64,000 nt of DNA from Chrysemys picta bellii (GCF_011386835.1 NC_088809.1:22823067-22887066), one strand, 5' to 3'; shown: positions 43,958-57,069, numbered from the stretch's first letter. Numbers and translations are program-made. The notes: generated by a model from the sequence alone, not told the origin.

Positions 43958-44502
43958 TCCAAGGCCCCATAGAGGCACTGGGTTGCAGAGAGAGGCAGCA
44001 GGTCCAGACCTGACCTTGCCTATGATGAGTGGCTGACACTGCAGCCCGCCCCAGGGCGCGGGGGCTAGTCGGTGACTGGCAGTAGCCCAGAGTGAGGCAA
44101 GGTGGGGATTAGAGGGTTGGGGGTTCCCCAGAGAGGGGAGACCCAGAGGCAGAGTGTGGGGGCATTGCCAGGGGGCAGCACCCCAGATAAAAGGGCACCG
44201 GGGTCTGGGAGGGACACGGGGCCAGCGGTAAGGCGGATCACTGGCCTGCAGAGGGCGCTCCGGAGGCTGGCGAGGTAATTCCCTGAGATGACCAGCAGGA
44301 GGTGCCGTAGGGGTGAGTCCCACATTGCTACACCCCCCCAAACAGTACAGGTGAAAATGGATTTTTTTGCTACAAAAAGGCCATTTTCTCTCAACAGGAA
44401 AAATCTTGCAATGGAAAATTTTGGACCAGTGTCCGTAAACTGAAAGGGTGGAAGTTGATAGTTTGTTCCTGTCCCGGTTCAGGGATGAGCTGCACCTCTC
44501 TC

Positions 44503-44597
44503 AGGGCTTGTCCACAGGGCGAGTTAGTGCACAGCAAGCCAGGGTGTGAATCTAGAGCACGCTAACTTGCTGCGCACTAACTGACCATGTAGACAAT
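44503..44597. mobile_element. Short palindromic element, unit 2
   Basis: The duplicate of 9439-9533. Confidence 0.5.
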
Positions 44598-44703
44598 TTC
44601 CCTCCAGAATTAGGTAGGCCCGACTTAGCCCTCGTACCCCAGCTCTTCTGGGGCCACTAACAGTCTCTTTCTCTGCAGACCCTGCTTCTCTGTGAGCTTC
44701 AGG

Positions 44704-45457
44704 CAGGGCCGGCTCGAACTTTTTTGCCGCCCCAGGCAAAAAAGAAGAGCGCCGCCATGCCGTAACACCCCCCGCCCCCAGCACTGCGCTGGGCCGCCCA
44801 AACCCAGCCCCCCCGAGTGCCACGTCTGGCCGCCGAAACCCCCGCTGCGCCCCCGAGCGCCGGGTCGCCGAAACCCCCGCCCCCCCCGAGCGCTGGGCCG
44901 CCCAAACCCCCGCCCCCACCCGAGCAGCTCGCCACACAAACCCCCGCCCCCCCCCGAGCGTTGCGCCGGGCCGCCCTAACCCCCGCCCCCCCCGAGTGCC
45001 TCGCTGGGTTGCCCAAACCCCCATTCCCCACCCCCAGCACCGCGCCGGGCCGCCAAAACCCCCGTGCCTCCCCCCAGCTGCCGCACTGGCCGCTCAAACT
45101 CCCGCCCCCCCGAAGCAGCTCGCCGCACAACCCCCCGCCCCACCTAGCGTTGCATCGGGCCGCCCAAACCCCCGCCCGCCCCTGAGCGCCATGCCGGGCC
45201 GCCCAAACCCCCGCCCCCTACCGTTGCGCCAGGCTGCCCAAACCCCTGGAGCGCCGTGCCGGGCCGGGCCGCCCAAACCCCTGGAGCACTGGGCCGGGCC
45301 GGGCCACCCAAAGCCCCAACCCCCACCAGTGTCGTGCCGCCGAAAACCCCCCCGCGCTGCCCGGCCGAAACAACAACAACAACAACATAAAAACAAAAAA
45401 CCCCAAACCCTCGAGCGCTGCCCAGCCGAACAAAAAAACAAAACAAAAACACTGTGA
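44704..45457 (+). repeat. GC-rich C-tract block, unit 2
   Basis: The counterpart of 9639-10474, shorter by about 80 bp through differences in repeat number. It ends in the same A/C-rich tail with an extended (CAA)n. Confidence 0.75.
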
Positions 45458-46956
45458 GGGCCCCCCGCACAACAAAACCACCTAGGACTGAGTTAACTCC
45501 TTGCATCCATGTGGCAGATTTCATGATTGCAATCAAATAGACAATTCATGAAAAAAATCCACATATCTCCTCTGTTCTTCACTGTCCCACAGAACTAACC
45601 TCCCTTCTTCCCTTCTGTGCATGCAGCGTATCACAAATGGGTACCAGAGACCACTGGGTGTAGACAATGTCTCTACTAGTTGGAGTGATGCTTTGATATC
45701 ACGCTAACGTTAGCTTTTTCCATGTGCTCTGATTTCAGCCCATGGGCATTTGTGGTTTGCATCTAGGAAGACACTAGCTCTGTCTGTTGGAGTCCCCAGC
45801 ACAACTGGCCCCAGGCCTGGCTGGCCTCTAGGCACCAATGCAGTATAAATGTTACAGGATAATAACATCCTGGCATATGGAATTATGGGGCCTGATCCTG
45901 AAAGGTTCCTGAGTGCCGTTAAGTGCCCTCAGCACGTCACAGGATCGGGCCGCTACTGAAGAATGGAGAATTGTTGCCTTCAGTGTGACTGCTTTGCGTC
46001 AAACCACCAGGAGGAATTCAAAGAGGGCTCAAAGTTTGCCTTCTGCCTTTTGTTGTTTTCCTGTTTGAATGAGATCTTGTGATAGAAGATGTAAAGTTCC
46101 TTTTCGGCTGCCGACGTCTGACCTTAACAAAGGACCCGGCGGTGCTATAAGAATGGGGAGTGTGAAGCTGGGGATGTGGTCAGCTCCTGCTGTGTCTGCC
46201 CCGCAACCGGGACGCAAACCGTATCAAGGCAGACTTCCTTCCGGGCCCTTCCCCTGTGCGAGTGTCACTCTGTGAACAGAGAGAGAGCTGTGAGGCAGGT
46301 TCCCTCAAGAAATGCAGCGTCACACCAGACTCTGCTCATGGCAGGCAGCCATGCGGCCAAGGCAGTTACTGTGAGCAGGCTGGGAACGAAGGCGCTTGTT
46401 CCGGAAATGCTCTCCTCTTTGGAGTGAAATCGGGTCTCTTGAACGCAGGAGGCTGACAGAGCTGCCTGAGCCCAGGCACGATGCTGCGGGGCTGCTGCTG
46501 TGGGCACTTGCCTCCCCCAGCTCTGACAACACATCTCAATCGGACCTGCAACATCTTGTGCTATTGCAATCTGTGGTCCCCCCACACGGACCGGTCCATA
46601 CACCATGAGCATGGCCTGCCACGCTCCCAGCCACTCCAGCACAGCTCCCACCCGCTCTGCCAATGCACTGCTGTCCGAGGTTGGAGTATCCCCTGCCAGT
46701 CCAATTCTGCTCCCTCCTCCCTGCCCCAGCTCTGCCAAAGCACCTGCCTGCTGCCTGCAGGGCCAAGTCCTTGCTAGCCCAGCGCTGTGGAAGTACAGAA
46801 ACGTCTCACTGCTACAGATATCACCATTAGCCAACAGCGGCACCTAGCGCCAGCTGCCCCTTAGTCACTGTCTAGCCAAACCTCGTTAATTCGGGGAGTG
46901 ACTATTGTTGTTTGGTTATTTGCTAATTTGCAAACAACCCCCGCTCCCTCCCCCAG

Positions 46957-47070
46957 TAGGGTGACCAGATGTCCCGATTTTATAGGGACAGTCCCAATTT
47001 TGGGGTCTTTTTCTTACGTAGGTTTATAGGGACAGTCCCGATGTTTCACATTTGCTGTCTGGTCACCCTA
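46957..47070 (+). mobile_element. hAT-type MITE (TAGGGTGACCAGA family), unit 2
   Basis: Same site and same 8-bp flanks (TCCCCCAG) as 11978-12091. Confidence 0.9.
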
Positions 47071-48837
47071 TCCCCCAGGAAGTTGCACACATGATAAAGA
47101 TAGGCAAGGCCAACATATCCCACAATGCATTCTGTTCTTTTAGGTTGATATATGAATGTTCCACAGTGTTTTTAGCAGGATCTTAGCCCTGCGAGTCCTC
47201 ACTACAGCCTCTGCTACTAAAACTCTGCTACCAAGCGGGACGGTTGGTGAAGACCAAAAACTGGGTCGGAGAATCATCAGGTTTGTGGATAAAGGGCAAG
47301 CGATTGTTTTGGTCAACCCGGTAGGTCGGCCACACTCTGATATTTACCTCCTGGCCGGATGGGGGCAAGTGGCACCCTGAGTAGGTCACTCGGGAAGCAT
47401 CTGGTTGACGTTCTTTCTGGAACACAGGGGTCTTCATGGCAGTAGCTGGGGCTCACAACGGGGAGGAAGAGAAAAGGAATTAATACTAATACCTCGCTGT
47501 GATATAGCACTTTTCATCCATAGATTGCTAAGCGCTTTACAGTGCAGGTCAGTGTCCCCTTTGTACAAACTCCACCCCTCCCCCAGCGCCAGCCTGAGCA
47601 TGTCAAAGCCGCCTAGCAGATTTTTATGTCCCTCTCGCTCAATTTAGCACCTGACCGAGCTGGGCCAGGCGCTGAGGAGGACACCGGCCCTTTGCCTGGA
47701 CTAAGAAACGGGCTGGGGTTTAGGTCAGGTGGATCTACTGTGGGTCAGCTAAACCTGCTCCTAGTGAAGATGCAGGTAAGAGCTTTAGCTCCGTTGTGGC
47801 TGGTCGAGGTGTGGCCCCCGCCCACACCCCCTTCCTCCCATCCTTGCCCCCCGCCCACCCCCCCTTTTTCTCACCCAGCCCTTGCCCCCATCTGCCTTCC
47901 TGACCTCCAGCCCCCTGCCCAGACCCTTTAGCTACCTGCCCTAGCTCACAAGCCCCTGAGTCGCTGCGGGAGCCTAGCCCCCCCCCCCGCCCCCGACGAG
48001 AACCCTGCAGTAAGTCACTTAGCTGATGTCTGTGCCGGCGGGGCGCGCTCCCAGCTCCTTGCTCCGTGGTGGCAGAGGCCACGGCTCAGCCTTCAGGGGC
48101 TGTTGGTCATAGCCGCCCTGTGGGTCCGTCTCTGGGGATGCTGCAGAGAGACATCTTCTCATCACCTGGCTCCCGTCAATGGGCCGGAGTCCGTGTGTGT
48201 CTCTAAGGATGTGGCTCTGCTACCGACCCTCCAGCCCTCTGGGTGGTGGCCAAGGCTTTAGGCTGGGTCCCGGCAGGGAGAAGGCTGGCTGATGTCATCA
48301 GTTCTTTCCCCGTCCCTGGTGGCTGGGTCGGGTGCGGCCACGGCCCTATGGAGGGGTGGGGCTCGGCGTTGCTGTCTGGGGCTGTGCTGGCATCCGGCAG
48401 GGCCTTGCTGCGGGAGCTGCAGGTTGCTCCTCCGGCCGGGCTGGGGGAGGGAAGGGAGCCTGGCAGCTCCGGTTCGGCCTGTTGGCCCCGGGGGGGAGCC
48501 TGGTGCAGATCTGGCGCGCTGGGCTGGGATGCCGTTGGCCTGGCACTGCTGGAGCTCCCAGTTCTCAGCCCTGATGCTCGTAGCGCTGGCGTTTCCCAAG
48601 CAGGGGCCCGGGCGTATCACGGGAAGTCCCAGAGCTCGTTGTCCTGGCCTCACGTGGATATCGCGTCTGGCTGGCAAGCCGGCAGCGGGCAGGGCTTCCT
48701 AGCCGGGGGCAGCGACTGGCGTGTGCCCGGACCCGCTGCTGGCTGTGGTCGCCACTCTGTGTATTCAGGGCTGTCCTGGCAGAGTCGTCTCTGGTCTCTG
48801 CCAGCAGCTGGGCTCCCCCGGCGTCTCCTTGCCAGGC

Positions 48838-50464
48838 CTATCTGGCAGCCTTGCGTGGGCGCCGTATCTCTCCCCCACACTTGCTGCACTCCCGGCCCCC
48901 ACGTCGCCGTCTCTTCCGGGGCGGCTCTCCCGCCCTGAGCTGCCCCAGCACCCGGTAGTAGACGCGGCAGCTGAAGCCTTCGCGCAGCCCCTGCTTCACA
49001 TGCTGGGTCAGGGCCTCCAGGCTGGGGAAGACTCGGCAGCAGGCCAGGCAGCGTAGGCCCTGCTCGGGGGTGAGGAGCCACTCAGGGGGCGCTCCCATCG
49101 GCTGCTGCGGAGCCTCCTCTGCTGGTCCCCCAGCGTCGCTCTCTGCCTCGGGGTCCACGTCCCCCAGCTCGGGGTCCACGTCCCCCAGCTCGGACCTGGT
49201 GTGGGAGCTGCTCCGATCCGAGCCAGCAAAACTTTCTCCTCCGATGTAATTGGCCTTAAAGATGCGGGGGCGTTTCCTAATGGCTTCAAAGCCAGCCCCC
49301 GTCTCCCAGGCCACCGAGACGCCGTTCACGACCCTGACCTGCATGTAGAAAAGGGTCTTTTCTTCTCCCTCCCCCTCGGCCTCTCTGACACGTGCCGAGC
49401 GCTTTCTCTTCATGCCGGCGCCGGGTGGATCCCCTGGGGTCTGCGCACACAGGCGGTTGGAGGCCGTAGGCTGCACACCGCGGGCGGAGGAGTGGCTGGT
49501 GACGGATGTGGCCGTGGAGGTCTGCTGGCTTGGGTCCCTGGGGCCTGCAGAGGCAGAGACCCTCTCCTCCGCCGTTTCCCCAGGAACGGGGCTCCCAGCA
49601 GAGACCCCCTGACGAGGGGGCGACTCCCCTGATCTCTGCGACTCTGAAAGCAGAATGAAAGCCCAACTCCTGCGGCCATCGCCCCCAGCGGCGCATCCCC
49701 CTCCGGCTCCCAGCCCTGTGTTCCAGGCCCAAAGGTGCCCCCCATGGGTAAGGGAAAGGGGTGGGTAAGGGAACTCCCTGAGTACGAATATCAGGGGAGC
49801 GACCAGTCAGGGATCTGACACGCTGTGCCCAGGGAAGGGCCAGAGCCCCCTCGCTTGGCACATTGGCAACTAGGTTGGACAGAGCCCTAGACAACGTCCT
49901 GTCTGTGCCGATGCTGCCCTGGCCTGGGGGGGATGGACACTCTGCCCCATTGGTCTGCCCCAGCCCTGACATCTGACCCTGGCATGGTTACCAGGAGCAG
50001 CCTGAGACCTGGCTGTGCCCATCTCCAAGGCCCCTGGCTTAGGCTCGTTACCCCAAGGGCCCAGGACTCTGCACTGGCGTCTCTACATGGAAGAGCCATT
50101 TCGTGCCCCCAGATATCTCCTCTTCCTGGTGTCTCCTTCACCCCTGGGGTGGGGGGGCGGGTGTCTGTGTCTCCCCCTTCCTCTTTTCCATTTAACCATT
50201 TAGAGGGCTCTGTCTCTCCCCACTTGGAGTCTGTTTCCCCCACTGTGCCCTGGTGGAGTCTCTGTTTCTCTCCCTCTCCCCCTCTGAGACCTCCCTGGGC
50301 CAGGCAGAGAGAGAATTCGAGTTCATCCTTGACCTAGGACCCCTGCCAGCCTCTCCCCCGAGTGTCCTGTGGCCCCAGGGAACGTCCTGCTCACCTGACC
50401 CCTCCTGGGCAGCTCCAGGATTCGTCTCTGGGGCGTCAGCAGGAAGCCCCTGGCTGTGCGCCAT
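48838..50464 (-). CDS. FAM170: FAM170-family zinc-finger-like protein, copy 2 (two coding exons, 291 aa)
   Basis: Exon 1 is 50464-50395 (70 nt, identical to copy 1; donor CAG/GTGAGC). Exon 2 is 49643-48838 (806 nt; acceptor GCTTTCAG), in phase and open to TAG. It keeps the aromatic-rich YMQV...VAWETGAGFEA block, the RCLACCRVF/REGFSC putative zinc module, the basic run and the CxxC pair. By hand I count seven replacements relative to copy 1 (for example K to E in WKTGAG/WETGAG and H to R near the C-terminus), one extra codon (PPDPP versus TPGDPP) and about ten silent changes. The WET form matches the mammalian family better as I recall it. Both copies therefore look capable of making protein. 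The paralogue and expression are not known from sequence alone. Confidence 0.85.
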
Positions 50465-51701
50465 GGTCCTGGCTCTGGGGACTCGGGCCAAGGCTGGTGC
50501 CTGTCACAGTCCTCGAAACCTCCTGGATTCTCTGTCCCAGCACCAGCCAGAAGGTCCGGGTCTCTGCTGGGGAAGGGATGGCGGTTCTGGTCCAATTCTT
50601 CAGCTAAATCTCCAGATCTCACAGTGCAGGCAGCAGAGACAGGATCACGATTGACCTGAGCCAAGGGTTTGATCCAAGGGGCACCAGACGGTTGTGGTTT
50701 AAATCGTCCTGGAATGTTCTGGTCCCAACGGCATCAGGCTGTTTGGATCCAAACGGCTCAGAAGTTCTGAGCTGGGTGAGGTCATTGCCAGCTGGGATGA
50801 CACTGCTCAGTTCTGTGCGAGCTGCTCTCGGGTCCAGCCGACCCTCCTCGTGTCCCGTCCAGGGAGGGCCGAGTTCATGAGGTCCCAGCCAAACCACTCA
50901 GCTGGGTCTATGCTGCACAAGGCCCGGGCGGGCCCATCCGGGGTCCGATCAGGGAGGGTGGAGCCATAGCCTCTGGCTTTGTGCTGGCACAGACTGACGA
51001 GCAGGACCATTCATATTCGTTTTGATTTGCGTTACGGTAGCGCCAAGAGGCCCAGTCGGGACCAGGGCCATTGCTGGGTGCTGCCCACACCAGAAGGGCT
51101 GCCAGTCTAAACAGACAAACAGAAATAGACAGCAAGTCTGAACCCAGCACCCCGTACACAGCCCGGCCCCAGCACAGAGCTCCTTTGAGATGCCTTCCCC
51201 AGCCCGTTTTAATCCTCCAAACCACCACTCCCCGCTGCCCACGGGCCCCAGGCAGGCCTCCTTGCTGTGCCGCCATTCACCCCACCCTGACCCCACAAAT
51301 AGAGCTGCAGGCTCCATGTGGGGAGGAAGAGATGGGGGGCAAGTGTACCCCGGTCAGGAGTGTCTAATGGTGGCTCCTGGCTGCTTTTCTTCCTCCCCCT
51401 GGAGGCCTCTGAGGCCCCCACGAGGATCTAGCTGTCCCCTAAAGAGACACCAAATCAACAAAAGCCTCTCAAGGCTTAACTCATGCCAACCCCAGCCAAT
51501 GCCATGTAACTGTGCCACCTGCACCCAACTCCACCTCCAATTCCAGTCCCAAGGGATCCGAACCCCTTTTCAGAAGTGTGATGCCCACCAGTGGGTCCTC
51601 CCACCCCGATACACCTGTGTAGTCACTTTCTGGTGTGAAGCTGGGAGAGCGCTCCCGCCCTCCAGGCTACACTGAAAAAAAATGATTGGCTGCGGGGAAG
51701 T

Positions 51702-51845
51702 GCATCTTGCATCTGAAGAAGTGAGGTTCTTACCCACGAAAGCTTATGCTCCCAGTACTTCTGTTAGTCTCAAAGGTGCCACAGGACCCTCTGTTGCTTT
51801 TTACAGATTCAGACTAACACGGCTACCCCTCTGATACTTGAAACT
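51702..51845 (-). mobile_element. SINE-like repeat, reversed, longer copy
   Basis: On the minus strand this begins 'gtttcaagtatcagaggggtagccgtg' and runs to 'cttcagatgcaagatgca'. It contains the core found in the 94-bp insertions ('cataagctttcgtggg') plus a further 5' part. It is private to unit 2 and sits at the end of unit homology. Confidence 0.7.
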
Positions 51846-51967
51846 AGAGAAGGAATGTGCTTTTTCCCCAGGATATGTACAGGGGTGAAAGAAATGCAAG
51901 CGAAACATGCTACTTAATTAAAATCCTATCAGGGCTCCAATGGAGCCACAATAGATTGTGTTTTCTT

Positions 51968-51991
51968 TTGTGTGTGTGTGTGTGTGTGTGT
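51968..51991. repeat. (TG)n microsatellite
   Basis: About twelve uninterrupted TG dinucleotides. Confidence 0.95.
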
Positions 51992-52121
51992 TTTGGAAGC
52001 AAGAGTTAAAAATAATCAAAACTCTGGTAAAAGTTAATTGGGTCTACTGATGGCTTTGAATCCAAAAGCCAAGTCTGTGTTGATGCAAATTACCTAACTG
52101 ATTGATGAAGGGGGGTGAGGG

Positions 52122-52245
52122 TAGGGTGACCAGATGTCCCGATTTTACAGGGACAGTCCCGATTTTTGGGTCTTTTTCTTATATAGGGTCCTATTACCCC
52201 ACACCCTCTGTCCTGATTTTTCACATTTGCTGTCTGGTCACCCTA
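52122..52245 (+). mobile_element. hAT-type MITE (TAGGGTGACCAGA family), independent insertion
   Basis: A 124-bp copy with its own 8-bp target duplication GGTGAGGG (52114-52121 and 52246-52253), in the private part of unit 2. It is therefore a separate insertion from the shared 114-bp copies. Confidence 0.9.
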
Positions 52246-52347
52246 GGTGAGGGGGTGGGGGAGAACTGCTAGCACAAAGCAGCTACAGATAAAGGACATA
52301 CCTGATCAGCAAACAAATTGTCTGCCTAAATAAAAGGCATGGAATAA

Positions 52348-53297
52348 CAAGATACCTTTAATTGAAATGAATTTAATAAGTACCCCTGTAACAATGTATA
52401 GTGTGTGTGATTTTTGGAAAAATCCTTTTTGGTAATGATGCTTCTCAGCTATTACCTGTAAAGAAACTTAAAGCTTAACACAGTAGGAAAAACATTACAA
52501 ACATGGATTTAATGACTGAACAGTGAAATAATTTCCCCATAACCCTTAAAAGATAGAAGCCATTGAAACCTGGCCTGCCTATAGAACAAAAACACAGGCA
52601 AATATGGAGTTAATTCCTCTTGTTTTGCCTGCAATCAGCAAGGGTGTTTGTGAAAGAAAGGAATATTTTAAGCAATAATAAATGCCAGCCCGAAAGGGGT
52701 AGAAAAATGTTATGGTCTTTCAGAAAAAGCTGATACCAGCTACAGGACAACCTAATACAGAAACAAATAAAGTCTCTGCTTACTGTAAGCACCGATTTAG
52801 CTGAGCTCTCTCTCAGTCTTGGCATTGAATGGCAGAAAGTTACCAATCAGCTGTTAAAAGGTAACATAGTCCCTAAAAAAAAAAAAAACAAAAAAAAAAA
52901 CAACCAAACAAAAAAAAGGCAATGTGGGAAACCAAACCATTCATATTATACACGCAAATGGGGACATGTTAAGAATTGCCACTGCAGAAAGACAGAACAG
53001 CTTACCATTGGTATAACATTTTCTGGATGGTCTCCCACAACTACTGGCGTACTAATGTTACTCCCCCTAATTGGTTTTGGTTTTAAATTGTATGTGTTTA
53101 ATTGAAATGTTTGGAATGTGCTGTTGGATAAAACAAATGTATTCAAAGCCAAAGCCACAGGCCCCTATCCCCTTCCAGTATTTTCTATTACGTGGACTAG
53201 ATAAGAAGTGACACTGGCGATTAAAAATCTTAGTGTCAAAAGGGGGATATGTAGGAGCAGGATTTTATAATGTCCCATAAGAATTAATGTATGATTA
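52348..53297. repeat. Second copy of the 18543-19487 block
   Basis: Homology runs from 'gatacctttaattg' through the purine run AAAAGGGGGA to 'gaattaatgtatgatt', then stops abruptly at 53297. An A-rich low-complexity tract lies at 52873-52918. Confidence 0.85.
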
Positions 53298-54178
53298 CAT
53301 GGGACCTTTTAAATCGCGTGGGTGGGCCGCAGGGCTCCCAGGCACGCACGGGGTGGTACTGGCTGTGGCGAAGGCAGCCGGGTGGGCACGTGGACGCCGT
53401 GGCCGAGCCGGAAGCGCATGCCCAGCAGCGCAGCCGGCAGCACCGCCCAAAAACCTCAGCCATCCCTTTCCAGGGGGCCCATTGGCTGTTCTGCCGATTG
53501 CTGTCGGCCAGCCTGGAGATGGGATGTGCCCAGAGCTGGTCACATGTGTGCCCGGCCGCGCGCCTGAGGGGTCCGGTTAGAAATGCCTGTCATGGGGAGG
53601 GGGCGGCGTTGGGCCAGAGCACCCCCCTCCCCGCTGGGAGAAAGCCCAGCACCACACCCATGAGGAACAACTCCTGACCTGCTCTGTCGGGGCGGGGTTA
53701 GCGCCCTCCATGGGACAGTCCCAGCAGGTCATGGGGTCCTGTGGGACACTGGGGTCATCTGCATTGGGCTCTGCGCCCGGGCACCGGCTCTGGGGCACCA
53801 GCACCCCCACTTCCACAGAAGCCTGTCTTCAGCACCCCTTTCAAGGGGTTTGTGGGAAGATAGCGCTGCATGGGGGAGGGGCGAACCCCATGCACAGAGG
53901 TGCCTGCCCCTGTGGAGAAGTGGGGGCATGACTGACCCAATGTTGGCCAGGAAGTGCTAGCCACAGGAGCGTAGCTGGGGGGGAGCAGAGAGAACACTCA
54001 GCACCGGGGCTGGAATTGTGCCGGAACACTCTGGAACGCCATTCTAGCACCTTCTGGAGGAGCTGCAATGGCAGTTGGGTGCTGCCAGTATCACTTAGCG
54101 GTGGACTTGGAGCATGTTCCAGTACTTTTTTTTTGTTGTTGAAAGGACTGGAGCACTCCTCAGTATGTAGCAGCCTCA
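53298..54178. other. Single-copy spacer between units 2 and 3
   Basis: GC-rich sequence with no recognised gene. Open frames (such as 53291-53677 on the plus strand) lack splice context and family resemblance. 'ggagcgtagctggggggg' near 53968 resembles part of the repeat at 2905-2990. Confidence 0.4.
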
Positions 54179-56169
54179 TGCCCACGTTCCTGAGCCCAAG
54201 GCCTGCAGACAACCCGAGGGACTTGGACCCCAGCCCAGAGAATGCCCTGGAGCGGTGAGGAACATGCGTTTAGTGTTGATTGTTCTGTATGATCTGCGCT
54301 CTCCTGTGCTCTACGTGATGAAGTATAAAAGTGCATTAATGTGTTAGAGTCTCAGGAAAGTGTCTCGCTCTTCACCACTACTGCATGCCCCCGAGGGGTT
54401 CAATGCTAAAACTGACGCATCACACCTTTTGGAGTTCTGGGAGAGAGGTGTGTTTAAATATCAGGAACTCAGGGGGGTCAGGGATGCAACCAGAGGGACT
54501 AGGTAGCTGGATAGCAGCTTCCAACATGCACCAAAGTCTGTGCCCTAAGGGTGGGCCCAGGGATCCCGAGATTGGGGCAGTGGCTGGATTCTGTTCTTTA
54601 TCCCAGGGATAAAGCGCTCAGAGGCTGGAATGCCCCTCACAGCAATGTTAGCGGGTGGCCAGCAGGGGGCACTTACAAGGACATGACACGGGTCCTTCAT
54701 GATAGTACTTTGTACGTATGCTTCTCTCTGAGCATCTTGAAGCATTTGGCAGCAGGTGGCGCCATTTTTTGTGTGTTCGCTCCCCCTGCTCCTAGAACCT
54801 GGCTACGCCCCTGCTAGCCAGGTCCCCAGTCCACGGCTCTGCTCCCCTGGAGAGACTGACCAGCAGAGCAGCAGACTCTGAGAGCCCCATCCCTGCCTCT
54901 CCGCAGCATTGCCGCCACCGGCCAGCTCAGCTCCTCCAGCACAGGGTCACTAGCTGCCCACTGGCCTCTCCTGCCCTTGGGCCGGGCACTGCTGGCTTTC
55001 CTGGGGCTGTGCAGGGGGCTGCCGGGTGGTGACGGTCACCCATCTGCCTCTGATTCCAGCATCCCGCCAGCTCCCGCGTGGAACCAGGGGCAGGAGGCCA
55101 GGACCCACCACACTCACCCCGAGAGCCAGACTCTCCCGTCCCCGCAAGTGAAGACCCTTCGCTGCCCCAGTCCCTGGCTCTGCTACCTACAGGTCTGTGA
55201 GATCGTCATTCCCTGGTGGTTTATTGCAATGCAACCCCCCTCTCTGCCCGCCAGTGCTCTCCTCTCCCACCTCTTGTGTCTGGGCTCTCCCTGGCACCCA
55301 CGGGCTCACCTGCTTTCACAGAAAGTAGATCTACAGCTGCCAACGCGTGGATGTCCCTCGAGAGACAGGGCAACTCCTGAGAGCGCTCCCTGCGTTCCTT
55401 CACTGTCTCAGACGGGATCTCAGTTCTCTGCCCATGGCTCCAGCTCTCCTTCCGCTCGCTCTCCTCCCTGGGGCTACCCACCCCTCCCAGCTTGGCCCCC
55501 GCTGCTGCTGTGGTGTCCTGCCGTTTATCCCCTGCCCTATGTCACTAGGGGAGGTGACAGAGATGGGCCCCAACGCTGTACAATACACATCCCTGTAGAA
55601 CACTATGAACTCGCTCGGGATGGCTAATGTTGCCAGTGGTATCTGAGAGGGAGAGCAAGACACCATGCGTCACTTTCCCACGGTTCAGAGGTTCCCGCGA
55701 TGCCACCTCTGAGTCCCATCAGCCTGCTGTGGCACCTCTTAGCACAGGGACCAGCGCCGTTTTTAATCCCTGGGCACGATTGGCTCAGACACCCAGCCAA
55801 GACTTTTAAAAGTGCCCATTGATTTTGGGTCCCTTGACTTTTGGGCCCCAACTGGACACAGTTTAAAGAGGCTCGATTTTCCGAGGGTGAAAATAAGCAC
55901 TGAAAATAAGGCCGCTTGCATGTGTCTGAAGATGGGCCTTCAAAATCACGTCACTGTATGAAATCTTCTCGCCTCCTCAGCTGTGACCACGGCCTGTCTC
56001 ACCTAACCCCAGCGCTGTCGTTTGCTCATGGTCCCATCATCCTTGACGCCTCCACGCATTATTTCTGCCATTATCTTACTCAAAATCAAAGCTAGATTTT
56101 CCAGGAGGGACTTTAAGGATCTCTCATTACTGTATTTGAAGCCTGGCAGCTCATTTGGTTCTATCTTGG

Positions 56170-56372
56170 GCCTCGTCTACACAGGAACATTAATCTGGAT
56201 CCAGTAAAGATGTGAATTAAAACTGGATTAGTTAAACTGGATTAATCCCCTATGTTCACACTCTAATTTGGAATAAAACTGCCCTTAATTCAAGTTTAGT
56301 TCAGTTCACATCCTGATCCACTATAAGTATACTGGTATGATAATGCCAGTGAATCTCCCCCTGCAGACAAGC
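56170..56372. mobile_element. Short inverted-repeat element, unit 3
   Basis: The duplicate of 4389-4591. Confidence 0.45.
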
Positions 56373-57069
56373 TCTGGGACTTTAGTTCCCCTGTGGCTTT
56401 TCAAAGCCACGTGCCATTGGGTTGGTAAAGTCAGTAGCTAATCTCTAAACATGCCGCACTGCCCTGGCCAGACATGCTGATTCATATGTAATCCAGCTTC
56501 CACGTGGTTCCTCTCACTGGCCTTTTGCCAGCCGTTGGTTAACGCGACCCAGTCCCAGCGGCGGTTTTCAAGGCTTCGGGACGTCCTTTTCAAATCTTTG
56601 AGGTTGAAGAGTGGCCCAGTGGCTTAGCCGCGTTAGCCTCACGTGGATTGCTACTGGGAGACAGGTGTAACTTTCGGAAAAAAATCTCATGGTTTTGAAG
56701 CCAGGCTGACTAGTGGTGCTCGAATGCCTGGGCTGAGCCATGCTGCGGTCACAGCCCCATCTACTGTTACAGTTAGAAAACCTGTCTCAGCACCTCTGTC
56801 AACTGTTACCCCTACAGCTAATCTCTGTCATGCTGCCTGCCGGGCCCCAAGAGCGTGCGTACCAACCCCAGGGCACAAACCCCAAACTGGCTGTGAGTTC
56901 TCCACTTAGATTTCACCAACCAATCATCAAGTGCAAACTTCTCAGGCGCTAAAAAAGCCTAACCATGGAGTCATAGACAGTCCCCGTGAGTATTCCAATC
57001 TGTCTTGCCACGCAGGTGAGCCACCCTTGTGATAGATGGTCCCTTACACCAAGAATCACAGCAATATTC

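Larger units (their letters stand above)
38099..53297. repeat. Segmental duplication unit 2 with its trailing fragment
   Basis: It matches unit 1 in order: module A copy d (38099-39054), a direct jump to the 4107 equivalent, then continuous homology to about 51700. Two further internal losses are visible: near 47586, where 'cctcccccagcgcc' joins the 12603 and 13247 equivalents, and near 51618. After a private stretch (51702-52347) the 18543-19487 equivalent returns at 52348-53297. It carries a complete FAM170-like gene. Confidence 0.9.

Noticed and set aside
54977..55627. 216-residue plus-strand open frame in unit 3
   Set aside because: The equivalent in unit 1 is broken into different frames by indels, and no family is recognisable.
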